DNA of 64,000 bases from contig CM041779.1 of assembly GCA_023374045.1 (NCBI GenBank), forward strand, positions 265,742,131 through 265,806,130. Direction: 5' to 3'. Source of the DNA: Limonium bicolor (taxonomy: Eukaryota > Streptophyta > Magnoliopsida > Caryophyllales > Plumbaginaceae). The notes under the pieces are model-generated. The model saw nothing but the letters and a program-made list of their open reading frames with translations. It was not told the DNA's origin and ran no database searches. Both the position numbers and the translations under genes were made by a program. Below are positions 1-11,551 of this stretch, one piece after another (position 1 is the first letter of the stretch; each line of letters starts with the position of its first letter).

Positions 1-1767
1 CTTGAGTAATAAGGAAGGTTGCACAGATAGACCCCATATCCAACACCCAGGATGTAAGAATTAGTAATGGTCAGAGATAAACATTGAGATTGCACATTAT
101 GACACGTCAAGTGACTAATGCTCAGAAGTGCTTGTGATTCAGTGGATGACTTCTTCAGTAACCTTAATTACATACATGGTAGATAACATCACTAAGAATG
201 AAAGAAAGGTGAGGGAAATTAGCCTACTTACGAATCTGAGATTGGAGCAGAACATCTTCATATTAAGAGTTAACTATTTTACAGCACGGTATGACAACCG
301 CCATACACCGGAATGAGAGAACTCCCAGTGTGTTTACACACACAGAAGGGATTGAGTATAAGGTAAGACATTAGAATAAGTGAGTAAGAGGGTGCACCAT
401 TAATGGGCAACATGGTAAAGGCCAACTACCCACAGTAGTGGTCGTGAGTACAATGGTTATATATAGGGGAATTAAGTCGTGGTGCGCGGTAAAAAGCGAC
501 CGTTAGGTATGAGCCGTCAAATATTGACACAGAGGCAATGAGATTTATGAGTTAAGACAATATAAGTAAGGAAATAAGATGGTAGACGAACTGTGCATTG
601 ATGCCAGTAGTCTGGATCTGGTTTGGTAAGATTACACAGGAAGCACACAACCCATTCCTTAAGGAACTGGAAGTGCATTCCTAAAAGAATGAATATGAAA
701 GAAGATAGGAGGCTCTATGGAAAGAGACCTAAGCTACTAAGAAATAGAATCAATGCAGAAAGGAGCTGGAGCATACCATACCCAAGAACACAGTAAATGG
801 ACTTCCCTTGATTAACTTCAAGAAGAACAATAAATGTTATTATGGAACGATGAAAGAGGAGATCAACAACAAAATACTTCATAATTAGCAATAGCTAAAT
901 GTGTGACGGACACTATGAGTTTACTAAAACGAGACGTGGGACGACTGCACCCCACAGGGGCTTGCAGGCCTGACACGCTCATTTATGAGTTAGTTGGGTA
1001 AGTAATAATGTACCAGTAAGGTACCCCATGCATGTAGACGAGTAGTGTAAGGAACACGGGAGGTAGTCAACTCCGTACCACGGACAACGACGCAAGATCA
1101 CACAAGAGAAGCTACTACCACAAACAGTCGAAGAGAAGAATTCAGGTGAACCAGCAACACAGAGGAACCAGAGAACAAATAATTAAGGACTATGAAGTGC
1201 GAAGAGCACGGATTGTTAAGTACAGACATTGGACATGTCTTAAGATGTAAGAGATTAAGACTAAAGCGCAACATGCACTAAACAGTAGTTTCAGACTAAG
1301 AATCATCCTCAGACCAAAGGTCAGTTGGGGAGAACAATTTAGACATTCGAGAAAATACTAAGAGTATGAGCATAAGATCTTCAAGGAGAATAGATAGACG
1401 AGTTACAACTCATTAAGGCCGTGTATATATAAAGATAACACGTGTCCATTAAGGGACCTTTAGTGCTAAATCATAAGCATACAGGATGAGGATATACAAT
1501 ACTATGAAGAATAAGAAAAGCAGTTCAGCCTAAGATTATCAGAGTCGCGCAGCGGAAGCTAGCAGACCACTACCTTTGAGATTAGACCAAACTAAGTTAA
1601 GGAAACGGTATAAGTACCGTTAAGAATCCTCGATACAGAGACTAAGTCATTTCTGATCGAATTATAAGTAAGATAGATGACGTGGAAGCTAGAATGCTTG
1701 GTGAGAATTATACATCTTGAACTATGTTCAAAGATGATATAATGCTGATTACGTGGGCGTAATCCAT

Positions 1768-1781
1768 TTAAAGGGGGGTAG
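1768..1781 (+). other. Internal polypurine tract (PPT1) of C
   Basis: AAAGGGGGGTAGA preceded by a GTGGGCGTAA box. The same box and tract occur in B at 41148-41173 and, on the minus strand, in G near 26022-26050. It resembles the true PPT but is not followed by an LTR start. Confidence 0.6.
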
Positions 1782-2308
1782 AGCGAAAACCGCTTAACGT
1801 ATGTTTGTGTACTGAGTACAATAACTACGGTGTGCATAGCACAAAATAATTTAACAATATGTTTTACATAAACATTTGAGATAAATCATGGTTATTGCAC
1901 ACAGAAGATGTGAATACCATACACATTAAGTACCTATCTTGTTAACTCTGGTGTGAGTACAAGTTAAGAGAATTAAGGAAGAGGATTAAGGAGACTTAAG
2001 AAATAAGAAATATATATGAGGTATGAGACTATGTGTGAGATAAGAATAAGATAACACTATGAGATATTATTTGATATGAGTATGAGGAAGGAAACAGTAC
2101 TGCTATGAGATATAAGATGGTGAGAAATGGTATGAGACTGATATAGAACTTAGTGGGAATTTAAGTCTTGAGGTAATTACTAAGAGATGAATTGGGAATG
2201 CTTGATGGACTGAGTCCACACTTTGGAGATGTATTGATTATGATTAGAAGAACTAAAAAGATAGAAAATTGGACATGAGTGAATTATTTGGATGTGTGAA
2301 AATGAGTG

Positions 2309-2437
2309 GGAGGTGGAACTTGATTTTCTAGGGATCAAGGGAAACCAGACACAAATTGGGGTAGAAGGATAGTCCTACACTGATGCTGATCACATCAGTG
2401 TTGGATGATTCCTGAAACTCCCTACCAGTGGTCACAA
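2309..2437 (+). other. Conserved hairpin module, copy in C
   Basis: A stretch of about 130 bp alignable with 15078-15209 of element B although the surroundings are not. It contains a stem ACACTGATG (2377-2385) with CATCAGTGT (2393-2401) and a 7-nt loop, and an upstream stem CTTGAT/ATCAAG. A common tail reads TGATTCCTGA...CTCCCTAC...GTGGTCACA. No open frame is shared, so a structured RNA or cis element is more likely than a peptide. Confidence 0.55.
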
Positions 2438-2560
2438 TTAAATCACATTATGGATAGAGACCTTAGGATAAAAAAGGAAATTGGAGTTGTTTGTATTTTT
2501 AATTAGAGGAATTATTCCTCACATGACCTCGTAAAAAGGATTACCTTTTTATTGAGTCTC

Positions 2561-2689
2561 GCCCATGAAGTCGAGGACACACGAGCCTTTGTCTTCGAAC
2601 CTGTGACATGGGGAGAGCAGAGTGTTTTGTATTCTGGCCCATGGTGACGAGGACGAATGAGCCATTGTCTACGGACCGGTGACATGGGA
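2561..2689 (+). repeat. Tandem pair of hairpin-forming units
   Basis: Two diverged copies (2561-2613 and 2637-2689, period 76 bp). Each starts GCCCATG and ends GACATGGG, so each can fold on itself with CCCATG pairing CATGGG. The inner parts (GAGGAC against GTCTTC or GTCTAC) are partly complementary too. Confidence 0.6.
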
Positions 2690-2918
2690 GAATACGTTGG
2701 AATTTATGTGAATGTTTTAATCATCAAAAGAAACAAAAAGAATTTTGAGTTCTATACATGCTTAAGCATGTTGTGTGATATTTAAGTATAAGATATGGCG
2801 GATCTAATGATCCAATGAGATTAAGTACACATAAGTATGATCTATATGATCTAAGGAATGAGGTAAGACATGTATTCTAGTGAAATAAGATGCATGGGAA
2901 CTTTGGGGACAAAGTTCT

Positions 2919-2934
2919 TTTAAGGGGGGTAGAT
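2919..2934 (+). other. Polypurine tract (PPT2) of C
   Basis: TTTAAGGGGGGTAGAT directly before the LTR start TGAAATACCCC. The upstream box GGGGACAAAGTTC matches the equivalent boxes in B (41826-41839) and G (25421-25435, minus), and the GACGAAATTC box of element A at 38733. It would prime plus-strand DNA synthesis. Confidence 0.75.
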
Positions 2935-3871
2935 TGAAATACCCCAAACCTAAGTATGCTAAGTAAACATCAAATTATGATGTAGTAAGGCTAGAATATG
3001 CCTTAGAAAGATTGGTAGACAATTTAACCAAGGAAAACACAAAAGTGCCTTAAGGGCAATTAGGGCAAAAATGTGCTCTAAGCTTGGAGAGACTTGGGTG
3101 AGTACCCAAATATCATGATAAGACCTTAGTAATATTCTAATGGTCATTTTAAACCAATTACAAAAGAAAACCAAGCTCGAAAACAAGTTAAAACACAAAA
3201 TGTGCTTTAAGAAGTCTTAAAGCACATTTTTGAGAAATTGTCTTAGAATTGAGTTTTGAGTGGCTAGATGTCCATAATACTCTTTAATCAACATGTGTAC
3301 TAATTAGTATCACATTAGGAAGCCTAAATCAATGGGAAATCAAAAATTTCAGAAATATGTGCACTAATTTGTTAATAGTGCCAAATAGTGACTAGTTTAA
3401 GTTTTAATCAATATAAGCTAATTAGTTGGCCAACAAAGACCATGACTAGCCTTATTTAAGATGGGGGCCGGTTTTCTAAGGGATGAATCACCATAGACTT
3501 CATCAAATAAGGAAGAAAAGAAGAGATAAGTAAAAGAAGTTACTATTTGCTTTATTAAAGCAAATATCTTACCTTTTAGCCTACCTTCTCTCCTCTTCTC
3601 CATTCATTCTCTTCTTCCACGGTTTTCTTCATGCTCTTCATCCTCCCAAACCAAGAGAACAAGCTCCATTGTTGCCTCACCTTGCCTTGTTCTACACTCA
3701 CTCATTTTAGCTCCAAATCAAAAACTAAACACATATCATTCTTAGTTAGCTTAAGCTCTAGCTTTCTATCTTTTCAAATCCTTCAAAGCTCCATTTCGGT
3801 GCCAAGAGGAAACTCCATTGATGGAGAAAAATCAAGTTTGAAGAGCTCATTAGCTTCTCCATTCTCTTAAG

Positions 3872-4459
3872 GTAAAGAAATGTAAGAAAAACCAAGTTTC
3901 CATCACTTCCTTACATGGCCGAAAATTACTACTCATGGGGCCTTGTTTTTATGCCTTGTTCTAGCTTGATTTGTTCACCAAGGACTAGTGGAGGTCATAT
4001 TTCATTCAATGCCAAAGTCTATCTTGAGACTTCAAAGGTAATCATCCACTTTTATGCCTTAGAACACATTTCTAACCTAGGTTTTCATTCCTTGAGATTA
4101 GTGTATTGTTTAGTACTCATGTGAGTCATTGAATATTGGTTAGAACATTGGCAAAGGAAGTTTAAGTGGTGGCCGATATTCATTCAAGAAGAAGGTCTAA
4201 GGAGGAAGATAAGATAAGCTTGAGAAAACAAGGTAAATTACTTACCTAATGGTGGTTAAGGGTTAAGGAATGAGTTTAGATGGGTACCAATGTAGCCTAG
4301 GGCTTACATTAGGTAATGGGTTATGTAACCTAAGAAAAAGAACTTAAATAAGCTTGTGAACTTGTGACTAAGGAGCCAATGGGAATGAGTTAGTAATATA
4401 AGTTGAGATGGATTTTAAGAGCATTAAATCTATCATGAGATTGATGGGTGTATTTGCAG
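3872..4459 (+). other. Candidate leader intron in LTR of C
   Basis: CTCTTAAG|GTAAAG at the 5' side and TGTATTTGCAG|GTTGAAGG at the 3' side, 588 nt apart. The same pair is found in F (62894-63481, 588 nt) and in the solo LTR (46679-47173). Further AG|GTAA sites at about 4038 and 4231 also recur in F and the solo LTR, so several alternative exons are possible. Inferred from sequence only. Confidence 0.45.
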
Positions 4460-5489
4460 GTTGAAGGCTTTTATATGTGGGAAATTCAGTGTTTAAGTTT
4501 AAGTTATTTAAGGCCTAAGAGCCATGTCATTTAAGAGCCTTAGTGTTATGCAATTTAAGATTATTGCAATATATTGAGTTTGTTGTGATGAGTTGGTTTG
4601 GGTGATGAGATATGATGAGAAAGAACTTGATGTGTGTGAGATGGTTGAATGAGCAAAAATAATGTGTTTGGGCATGATAAGATACTAGAGGAGCTATGGC
4701 GAAATTTGAGTAGAAAATAAGTGTTTAGGTGATGGTGGTGAATTAATATGACCTAGGAATTACTAGGAGTCATTATGAGGAATTTGGGTGGAAATGAGTT
4801 AACTAAGGAGTTTCTTGAGGTTTAGAATGACCTAGAGATGTCTAGGAGGAATTAGAGGTTAGGTGGGTGTATTAAACACACCAAAATCATGTGATGAGGA
4901 ATGCTAAGACTTGAACAAAGATTTGGAGAGAAAGGTGTGGGAGAATGTTGTCAAACGTCAAGGAAAATGACTAGGAATGTAAAAGAGCGTGTGATCATGA
5001 GAAAGGTGAGTAAGTGAATAAAAGAGTGGAAATGTCTAAGGAGGGTTTGCATGGTCAAGGTAAATGAAGAACTATGTCGAGGTGTTAAGGTAGTGGGAAA
5101 GAATGTATGGGTAAGCTCAAGAGTTTAAGAGTGATGAGTAACCAAAGGAAAGGAAAGGAATTTGTGCATGGATATGCAAGGTGACTTGAGGAAGTCTTGG
5201 TAAATGAACCGAAGATGGAAGATGATGTTTATGAAGTGCTCAAACAGTTAAGGAGGGACCACTTAGGTTGGTTAAAGTTTTGGTAAGGTTACAAGTTAGG
5301 AATGTAAGGAAAAGTGATAAGTGTTAGGAGTGCTTGTAAGAATTTAGTGAAATGTTTGAGAAGATCTTTGGAAGTTGTTTTGGAGAGTTTGGTGGAAGTT
5401 CTAAGGTGAGTTTAAGTGCCTAAATGGTATTAGGACACATGGGGGAACTTGTGGAGAAGTTTGGAGTCAAATGGGAATTTAGAAATAAG

Positions 5490-5826
5490 GTTCTGGAGCC
5501 GACCGACCTTGGGACCGGACCTGCAAGGTCGGTCGAGCTCAGTTTACACTGCCAGTGGAGAAAGTTTCTAGAACCGACCGAACTTGGGGACCGGACTTGC
5601 AAGTTCGGTTGGGCTGTAATTTGTGAAGGAATTGAGTCTCTGGAATCGACCGAACATGGGACCGAACTTGGCAAGTTCGGTCGGGCTTAAATATCCCACG
5701 GGGAAACTCTCGGGAATGGACCGACCTTGGGACCGGAATTGCAAGGTCGGTCGGGGTAGAATTTTCAAGCGGTAATATGTTCTAGAATGGACCGACCTTA
5801 GGTAAGGTCGGTCGGAAGTTCGGTCG
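5490..5826 (+). repeat. Five-unit inverted-repeat array in LTR of C
   Basis: Units start at 5501, 5576, 5648, 5719 and 5790 (period 71-75 bp). Each has a left arm of GACCGACCTTG type and a right arm of CAAGGTCGGTC type with a short loop. Units 1 and 4 use ACCTTG/CAAGGT, unit 2 uses AACTTG/CAAGTT, unit 5 uses ACCTTA/TAAGGT: the arms change together. Unit 3 has one mismatch. Confidence 0.85.
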
Positions 5827-7409
5827 AGCCTAAAAAATAAAAAAAAAAAGAAATTTTGAATTCTAAGGATGGTAATAGGTAATAAGGTGTACCTTTGGTA
5901 GGGTGGTAATGATTAGGACCCTAAGAACTTAAGGGATTAAGTAAAGTATAAACTTAAAAGTTGTAAGATTAAGTTGTAAGACTTAAGAGGTGTTAGGTGG
6001 GAATCATTAAGGGTTAAGTAAGTTAAGTAAGTTAAGTAAGTTGGATTAAGTTAAGTGATTAACAACCTAAAACTGAATGAATGTTTTAGGACTTGGGAAT
6101 TTGGACTCTCCGGAGAGAGTAAGCAACCGAACGACCAACGGTGAACGGTACAGTTCTTCTTGTGACCTGCTTGCTAACGAGGTGTCCCTCGGCTTGTATG
6201 CTATTTGTTTTGTGTGCTCACTAAACAAGATAAAGCATGCAACCGGAATATTATGATTATTGTATTGTTGTGTGATGTTTGAAAACTAACACAACATATC
6301 GTGGGAACTTACTAACCAACGTTTAGTAAGGAATTGAGTGAGACTAAGGAATGCTCCCTAATATGGGTTGATATAAACCGAAAGACGTTAACCAACAAAC
6401 ATGGTCTTGAGACTATTACTAACTGGAACTTGAGTGAGGAAACCCGGGACCGATCTCCGGTCATGCATGCTAAGGAAAAAGGGGGACGGCATCTGAATCA
6501 GATCCGCCCTCCGCTTAAGGACTTGTCGTCGGACTTGTAGCCTAGGGCCAGTTGCCGGCTCAGCTACGCTGGACTCCCGTCCATAGTAGGTGGCATTAAG
6601 ATGGTGCGGTGGGATCACCTAAATCCCAGGTTCGAATTAAGCTACAACCATTCCCTTCCAGGAACGGTTTGTATTCTGAGATTAAGTTGAGATTAAGATT
6701 AAGGTAAGGTTAAGATGAGTTGCAACCATTCCTCATTAAAGGATGGTTTGTATTATTAAGATTAAGATAAGCTACATCCACTCCTTATTAAAGGATGGTT
6801 GTTTCTAAGATTAAGTTAAGACTAAGATTGAGGTGAGATAAGGATGGATTAAGGTTAAGATGGAACATTACTTAAGGAGTTAAATAAATAACTCTCTAAT
6901 TAAGGGAACGCATTTAAGTCGTTCATTGTGTGTGAACTTTGATTGTTCATTGTTGGTTTATTGTTTACTGCACTTACTATTATGTTGTGCATCTAATCAA
7001 CCTCCATGCTATCGACAATTAGTCGTCGTAGCCACGTTAGCTTGGGGGCCATGAGAGGATCGCACCAGCATTCGTGCTGACCCCCTTTGGGGGCTGTTTT
7101 TACTACACAGGTGTACTTCAGGAGGCGGCCGTCGCGGGAGTAAGAAGAGGATACAAGTGTTAAGGATTAAGTGTGGCCTACGAGTTGTGCATGTACACTC
7201 GTATGTCAATTGAGTTAGTAAGATGTATAGGATGTGAGAGGTTTGTAAGAAGAATATGTATTTGGTTAAGGTTGTTATGTACTAATGTTCGGTATATTCT
7301 GTAGTCAGACCGTGGCAAGGTCCTGGAGTGTAAAGAATTCCACTGTGACGTGTATATGTATAAGCTGTTAAGTTGCGAGACCACATTTGGATTGAGTTGG
7401 GGTGTTACA

Positions 7410-10400
7410 TAGCTTCCTATGTCTAAAATGACAAAATCAAATGACATGTTACAGCACTACATTGCCGATTTCAAGGGGGAAAAGAACAAGTTTGATTGCT
7501 CTAAAATTAATCAAATAAGACACCTAGCAACCTAGCATGTTCTTATGTTCAAAAGACAAAGAAATCAATTGCCCACTCATACATACACTACCGTAAATGA
7601 CTAAGAAGAAGACAACAATTGACATAGAATTCTACTTAGAAAAATCAAAAGAAAACACCTACCTACATTTGCTCTTGTCTTCTTCTTTCAATTTGTCAAA
7701 CAAAGACTCCTTATTCTCTTGCCAATCAGCCGAAAGAGAGCCTCAATTATGGGCATATTCTTGAGCCAAACAAACAACTAATAAACAATGGAAAGACTAA
7801 ACAATTTGACAACTATTGTGTCAAATAATTCTACCCTTGCCTTCCTTATTTCCTACGTAAGTTAGGCTTCATTCTTTCCTTTGCCATTCACCAGCCGATT
7901 GTGTAAGACCTCTCAACTCTCTCTTTTCTTCTTCATTTGTTAGTTAATTCCTTAGATCTTCGAAGCTCCGTTAATGGTGTTTTAAGCTCTAACACCATTT
8001 CTATGTAACTTCCTAGTTAATCTACTAAGTCTTGAAGCAAGAAATCATCCTAGCAACCCTTGCTATTTTTGCCAAGCTTAAGTGTTCCAAGGAGATTCCT
8101 AGATTCAACAACAACACAAGGAACAACAAGATCAAGTTAAGGTATATTTTCTTGTTGAAAATCCTATATAAATTCCTTAAGGTAATTACCGACATTTAGA
8201 ACTTCTAAATCTATATTCTCTTCATTATTTCATGAAGAAAACTTGGATCTACAATCATCCCAAGGTGTACCAAAAATACCTTGTTAAATACCTAAGGTAA
8301 ACTCTTGTAAAACTACTCTGAATCTTATTTATAAATCCTTGTTAGAAGTCTAACAAATGGATCTCCTAAATATGTACAAGGAGGCCGAATTCTGTTCATC
8401 AAAATAGCATTGGAAGAGCTTGGAATTCAAGGAGAAATCAAGTACAAGAATTATCTTGATTTAAGGAGTAAGTTATATGATTAAGGTTTATTAAGTTTAA
8501 GTTTGATTTAAGCTTCAAACTTTGGTATAAAAATATTGTATAGCCTTTAAATAAATTAAGGCCGAAAACATTGAGTTATAATAACAAGAAAAATAATTTA
8601 TAACATATAAGGTAAGAATATTACCTTAAGGTATATATTTGTGTCATACAAATTAATTATGTTACACATATAATTAAACTGAATGGTCTAAGAATTAAAT
8701 GTTCTATTTTGAGTTTATAATCATTCTAAGTCATTAGCATAATTTTTAGAAGTGTTATATGGCTTATATATTTATATGTACATATTATAAAGTTTAAATC
8801 AAGTTTTAAAACTATATAGTAAAGTATTATTATGGCCTAGAATGAAATGTGTTAATTGGTGATTTTTGAAGTATATAAGTATATTAGCTTATATTATAAA
8901 TTTGGGAACATTAAAAATAGCTACAAGTATTTAAATGGCTAGTTTATAAAGTTATGTGGTTAAAATATAAATTTTGAAAAGTGTAGTGTACAAAAGATAA
9001 TTACCGAGAGCTTAGGAGTTGTTTGGTATATTTATGTTACAATATAAGGTAGGAATTAATATTATGAATTTTGGTGAATTTAAATAAGTGTTTAAGTGTT
9101 AAAATAACATTTTATAAAGTTTTGGGACTATTTTGTAATTATTGGAAACCATAGTATATAACAGAGAGTTACTTATGATTTTATGGGTATATTAAAGTAT
9201 TAATTATGAAATTAAGTCTTGGTCAAAGTGTTGACCAAAAACTTTGGGTTAAAATGATTTATGACGTAAAATATTAAGTTTATAAAAGTTTAAGGGTGAA
9301 TATGTAATTTATGAAAGTTTAATTGTGAAACCAAATTGGTTAAGGGGCGGATATGTAATTGATAAAAGTATAAGGGCCTTTTCGGTATTTTATGAAAGTT
9401 AAATATTAAAACTATGGTTTATAAGATAATATGTAACTTATACAAAGTTTTGGGGTTAAATTGTAAATAAAGGAAAGATATATTAAAACCGAAATCACAT
9501 GTGGCCATATTGTAATTTATGAAAGTTATTAGGTATAAAATATAAATACCAAAAGTTAATAGGGTTATTTGGTAATTTATAAAAATAATGTGTTCATTAT
9601 GTAATTACCGAATTTATAAGGTTGGTTTAGTGATTTAATAAAGAAATGAATTTAAACTAAGAGAATAATGTATTATGGTATATTATGGAGTATAATTTAA
9701 AGTTTATAAAATAATTGTGGTTATAATAAAAACAACCAAATGGTATAAGATAAAGATAAGTGGAAACAATTATGAGTATATAATTGAAGAAATAGAAATA
9801 TACTACAAGGTAGAAATTCATTATCATATCACATGTAGTATCACATAAAATAATGAACTGATGAACTACCTAGAACCACTGTTAAATAACAGGGGGAAAT
9901 AAGAACATACAGAGTTAGTATACTACGGGTATAAACTCTACAGTAACAGTACTGTAATATTTAGTGAACAGTTGTATTAATATTACCCGGTATTGCATGT
10001 ATATATAACAGCGTACGGGAAGGAACTACTGAACATGAATTTGTCAAGCTAGCAGTTACTTGGTGAACGGTATGTTAATTGTATGGTCTGAATGTCCGAA
10101 GGATTTTCCTAAGGTCCAGACGTTGTGTGTTTAAATGTTAAGAGCGATATCTGTGATTTATGTATATGATATTGTATACTGTATTGCTCGACACCACTGC
10201 GTTTTATTTTACGCGAACATCTTATGACTGGAAGTTTATACATCTAAACTGGAACAAGACTAATTGACCTTAAGGTATTATTGAACCTAATTGATGGTCA
10301 ACTGTTAAAGTCTTAACTCAAGGAATGGATATTGTATCACTGACTAAAGGGCTAACTTATAAAGAGAGGAATCCAGACTCTTTCAACTTTCTGGTTGCCC

Positions 10401-11320
10401 ATCGTGATCACTATGAGGGACTTATATGGGGAGTCTCTCAAGGGAATCCATCAGTCACATTCGATGATGGCGGAGGGCACTATCGTTGTTGCACAAGTTT
10501 GACCGAATTGGTCCTCTTTCAGACATTTAAATTATCCAGGGCCATAAGGTCAGCTGGTAACAGGTTCCTTGGAACCCAGGGGGACTACTGTCCATTAACA
10601 AGTTAACAAGGGTTGTCTTAACATGACACCTGAGTTGGAATTTAATTGGAAAAGGTTAAGTGATTGGTTTAAAGGATAAGGGCCAGGTGGCCAACTAACA
10701 AGTACAGTTTAATACACGTACCTTGTTGATTGCTGTTATGGATTATTGGTGTTTAGAATATTGGTTGTTGTTTACAATTGCACTGATGTTGCAGGTGAAC
10801 TGTTATGTGTTTATTTAGCATTTACAGTAATTATTGTTATTATTGTAAACCGGTATTTCATGTAAAGAATCTAATATCAAGATGGCTAAAATGACTTAAG
10901 ATATCTAGATGACTTAGGACTACATTTAGCATACCAGCATTTCGATTGCTGAGCCCTTCAATGGGCCAAACATTTCAGGTTACTGAAGAAGACTCAAGCC
11001 GGAGTGCGGGGCACAGTGTAGCTGATGGGTTTTAATAAAGACCTCTTTAAGTTTATTAAGTATTGTATTAAGGAGATTATTGTATTCAGTTAGTTGCTCA
11101 TTTAGTTGGATTTGGTTTGTAATAATTAGGGTGCTCAGTATCTCTTCATCACAGCGTGAGGAGTTAAGGTTGTTGGATGGAGTAAGGATGTCTTGTTACT
11201 CACAAGGGTGAGTAACGGCGTGTAACACCAAGGATAGATAGTTTTATTTTCCGCTGCGAATTATTATTATTATGCTACGACTTACGACGTTATTACAGGT
11301 TTAGGATTAGGGGTGTTACA
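7410..11320 (+). repeat. 5' LTR of B, truncated on the left by C
   Basis: Aligns with the 3' LTR of B at 43283-45575 and 50195-51823 with many small differences, and ends GGGGTGTTACA just before the PBS. The middle is very AT-rich. It preserves the empty site (TATGG at 9674-9678) where the other LTR received the solo LTR. A stem-loop near the end (11195-11216) is listed separately. Confidence 0.9.
11195..11216 (+). other. LTR-end stem-loop, B 5' LTR
   Basis: Perfect 9-bp stem GTTACTCAC/GTGAGTAAC with loop AAGG, followed by GGCGTGTAACACC. The 3' LTR copy is at 51700-51721. Equivalents with different but complementary stems are in G (20023-20044 and 30109-30130), D (59050-59071) and E (60806-60827). 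Confidence 0.7.
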
Positions 11321-11325
11321 AAAAG

Positions 11326-11350
11326 TGGTATAAGAGCGTAGTTACGCTCT
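11326..11350 (+). other. Primer-binding site of B inside a hairpin
   Basis: TGGTATAAGAGC, six bases after the LTR, is the initiator tRNA-Met PBS (normally TGGTATCAGAGC) with one change. Its 3' half is the arm of a stem AGAGCGT (11333-11339) with ACGCTCT (11344-11350) and loop AGTT. Confidence 0.75.
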
Positions 11351-11551
11351 GATGAAAAGATACTGAGTCAAGAACAGTGAGCATAGGAATTTTTGGGATA
11401 CGGGAAACGTCTATGAGGATTCGTGACTTAGACAGGAGAATTTATTTTAGGAATATCTTATTGCTAGTAGTTAGCTTACTTACATGTTTATGTTTGTGAA
11501 TGTGAAAGCGGTGTAGCAACCGAGTAGGAATAATAGTATACAATCTCATAG

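Larger units (their letters stand above)
1..2934 (+). other. Non-coding internal region of element C
   Basis: No open frame of substance and no pol motif is visible on either strand. Positions about 900-1100 are clearly similar to the reverse complement of 27030-27240 in element G, so this is a conserved untranslated part of the superfamily rather than random DNA. It also holds two polypurine tracts, a hairpin module (2309-2437) and a hairpin-forming direct repeat (2561-2689), listed separately. Confidence 0.6.
1..7409 (+). mobile_element. Element C: 3' part of a long-LTR retrotransposon
   Basis: Internal region followed by a complete 3' LTR. The element ends in TGTTACA at 7409, and from 7410 the sequence continues as the LTR of element B; the undisturbed target is seen in B's other LTR at 43283. 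C therefore inserted into B's 5' LTR. The right target duplication is probably tagct at 7410-7414; the left copy lies outside the window. The 5' LTR, PBS and any gag are also outside. No protein domain is recognisable in the visible internal part. Confidence 0.85.
2935..7409 (+). repeat. 3' LTR of element C (4475 bp)
   Basis: Begins TGAAATACCCC just after the PPT and ends GGGGTGTTACA. Its first part aligns with LTR F (61965 on) and with the solo LTR at 45576. It contains an intron-like leader (3872-4459) and an array of inverted repeats (5490-5826). A short direct repeat of GTAAGTTAA lies near 6010-6045. Short open frames inside it have no recognisable family. Confidence 0.85.

Noticed and set aside
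2370..2440. Possible hammerhead ribozyme in the hairpin module
   Set aside because: CTGATG and GAAAC occur in C but the core is not CTGATGA, and B has GAGAC; the required core is not conserved.
5490..5826. CRISPR-like array
   Set aside because: Regular spacing, but repeats are diverged palindromes with conserved spacers inside a plant LTR; no cas-like genes.
10325..10606. 93-codon open frame with a partner in B's other LTR (50896-51093)
   Set aside because: It lies within an LTR, the partner is frame-shifted and shorter, and no family is recognisable. Shared only because the LTRs are copies.
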